DNA of 49,057 nucleotides. Source: Azolla pinnata (lineage: Eukaryota > Streptophyta > Polypodiopsida > Salviniales > Salviniaceae). Numbering within the stretch: position 1 is the stretch's first letter; every line of letters begins with the position of its first letter. Where the stretch lies: NCBI GenBank assembly GCA_037176905.1, contig JBBBWG010030399.1, forward strand, positions 1 through 49,057. The letters run 5' to 3'. A model generated the notes under the pieces. That model was given only the letters and a program-made list of their open reading frames with translations. It did no database searches and had not been told where the DNA came from. Below are positions 47,922 to 49,057 of this stretch, piece by piece. A program made the position numbers and the translations under genes.

Positions 47922-48349
47922 AGAAGCCCACATCACACTAGCAACACAGAGCTGCTGCTTCAAGGATTGAAGACCGGTTGTTCAAAAGAATATAGGAAAA
48001 GCTCAGGGAAGCAGTTGCCGATGAAGGAGATCGAAGAAGCCCACATCACAATGGCAACATAGAGCTGCTTCAAAGATGGAAGACGACCCGGAGGAGACCA
48101 GATTCGTTTAGAAGATATGGGCGGAGCAGCAGGGAAGCCGTCGGCGAATGAAAGAATGCAGAGAAGAGAAGCCCCACAATCAATCAGGCAACATAGGGAG
48201 CTGCTTCAAAGGATTGAAAGACGACCCACCGATGAGAGAGACCGGATTTGTCGAGAAGACGATTTTGAGAGAAGCCCACATCACACCATGGCAGCATGGA
48301 GCTGCTTCAAAAGGATTGAAGACAGACCACATTTGCTAGAAGATATGGA
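47922..48349. repeat. diverged ~80-130-bp tandem repeat (four units) upstream of serine acetyltransferase
   Basis: Units begin (A)GAAGCCCACATCACA near 47922, 48028, 48164 and 48271. They continue GGCAACATAGAGCTGCTTCAA then GGATTGAAGACGACC, often followed by AGAAGATATGG or GAGAAG. Substitutions and indels are common, so the array is old. It lies 70-500 bp upstream of the serine acetyltransferase start codon. Confidence 0.75.
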
Positions 48350-48589
48350 GGGTTTCATCTTTCCCAAATAGGAAAATGGTGAGAGAGAGAGAGAGAGAGA
48401 GAGGTTTGGAGTTTGTGTGGGTGAGCAAGAGGACTTTGGAAGGGGAGGATTGAGGATTAAGAATATTGCCCAAAAGCTTGATCGAATTCTTGTCGCCTTT
48501 CGCTGCGTCGATCTCGATTATAACGCCTGAAGAGCGGGTCGATTCGTGCCCCACAGTCGGGGTCGAATCGATAGAAATATCGATAGATT

Positions 48590-48601
48590 GGGGGGGGGGG
48601 G
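48590..48601. repeat. 12-base G homopolymer
   Basis: A pure run of 12 G in the far 5' flank of the serine acetyltransferase gene; likely length-variable. Confidence 0.9.
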
Positions 48602-49057
48602 AGTCCGATCACTGTCACAGCTTTGCATCCATATTCGATGTCGATTTCGGTATCAGGGCAGCTACTTTCACTTCGCCAGCCCAACGGCCGCTGATCGAGG
48701 ACCGACTCCTCGGATCGATCATGGAAGCGTAAAAGGTGTGATGGGATTGCGCTTCCAGAACATGTTTTCTTGCATGCGCATCGAGCCCTGACGATGCCTC
48801 TGTTGTCTGCTTCGGAAGGGAGGGTGTGCATGCAACAGTACGGAGCAATAATGCTCACGACAGTGCTCAAAAAAAGGTTGTAGCTTTATCCCCGAGTATA
48901 CTAATCCTTTTGGCCTTCTTCCTGTGGAATAAAGCGGCGAGATGTCAGATTCGGCATGTGGAAATCATCGATCCTCTCATAAACCGTACGATCGTTTTTG
49001 ATACCCTCATTGAAAAGCAATCAAGCCAGTGTTGTTGGAATACTGACCTTAGCATCA

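Larger units (their letters stand above)
47852..49057. other. 5' flank of the serine acetyltransferase gene to the window edge
   Basis: It contains the four-unit repeat (47922-48349), a GA run (about 48380-48402), a 12-base G run (48590-48601), two CGAT-rich palindromic steps near 48563-48586 and ordinary sequence to the right edge. None of the frames here resembles a known protein, and I could not extend a gene into the next window. Confidence 0.5.

Overview
The window is nuclear DNA of a land plant. The evidence is the gene set (CDC27/HOBBIT, ERD2, a plant-type Rab3GAP catalytic subunit, EMC1, a type-III serine carboxypeptidase, a SERAT3-like serine acetyltransferase and a plant bHLH factor), many short GT-AG introns, telo-box (AAACCCTA) sequences and RY (CATGCA) sequences. 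I cannot place the lineage. Introns of mostly 80-1000 bp and about one gene per 7 kb suggest a fairly compact genome, and several proteins look diverged from their Arabidopsis counterparts. All splice models were built by eye from reading frame, splice dinucleotides and family knowledge. For the six complete genes the exon lengths sum to an exact number of codons ending in a stop.

Layout, left to right. (1) Minus strand, 555 to beyond the left edge: first exon of a bHLH transcription factor, with a telomere-like hexamer tract encoding a Pro-Asn repeat. (2) Minus, 12503-3312: CDC27/APC3, 17 exons, 765 aa. (3) A divergent 1.95-kb spacer filled with a large TGCATG (RY) repeat. (4) Plus, 14451-18115: ERD2 K/HDEL receptor, 6 exons, 215 aa. 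(5) A 2.9-kb spacer ending in a TTTAGGG-type tract. (6) Plus, 21001-28683: Rab3GAP catalytic subunit homologue, 16 exons, 796 aa, with a BSD-like domain in its N-terminal half. (7) Minus, 35930-30149: EMC1, 11 exons, 995 aa. (8) A divergent 2.2-kb spacer holding telo-box repeats and a 45-bp minisatellite. (9) Plus, 38162-41829: serine carboxypeptidase, 9 exons, 534 aa. (10) Minus, 47851-42627: serine acetyltransferase, 9 exons, 485 aa. (11) Tandem repeats upstream of that gene, to the right edge.

Four adjacent genes (ERD2, Rab3GAP, EMC1, carboxypeptidase) serve the secretory pathway: ER retrieval, Rab control of membrane traffic, membrane-protein insertion and a secreted or vacuolar hydrolase. 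The genes are not an operon and this may be chance. CDC27 acts in the cell cycle and serine acetyltransferase in cysteine synthesis.

The observations I rate highest are the apparent BSD-Rab3GAP fusion, the telomere-like coding repeat in the bHLH exon, two GC-AG introns with the same eight-base donor, the telo-box and RY arrays in shared 5' spacers, and a degenerate copia-type LTR fragment in a Rab3GAP intron.
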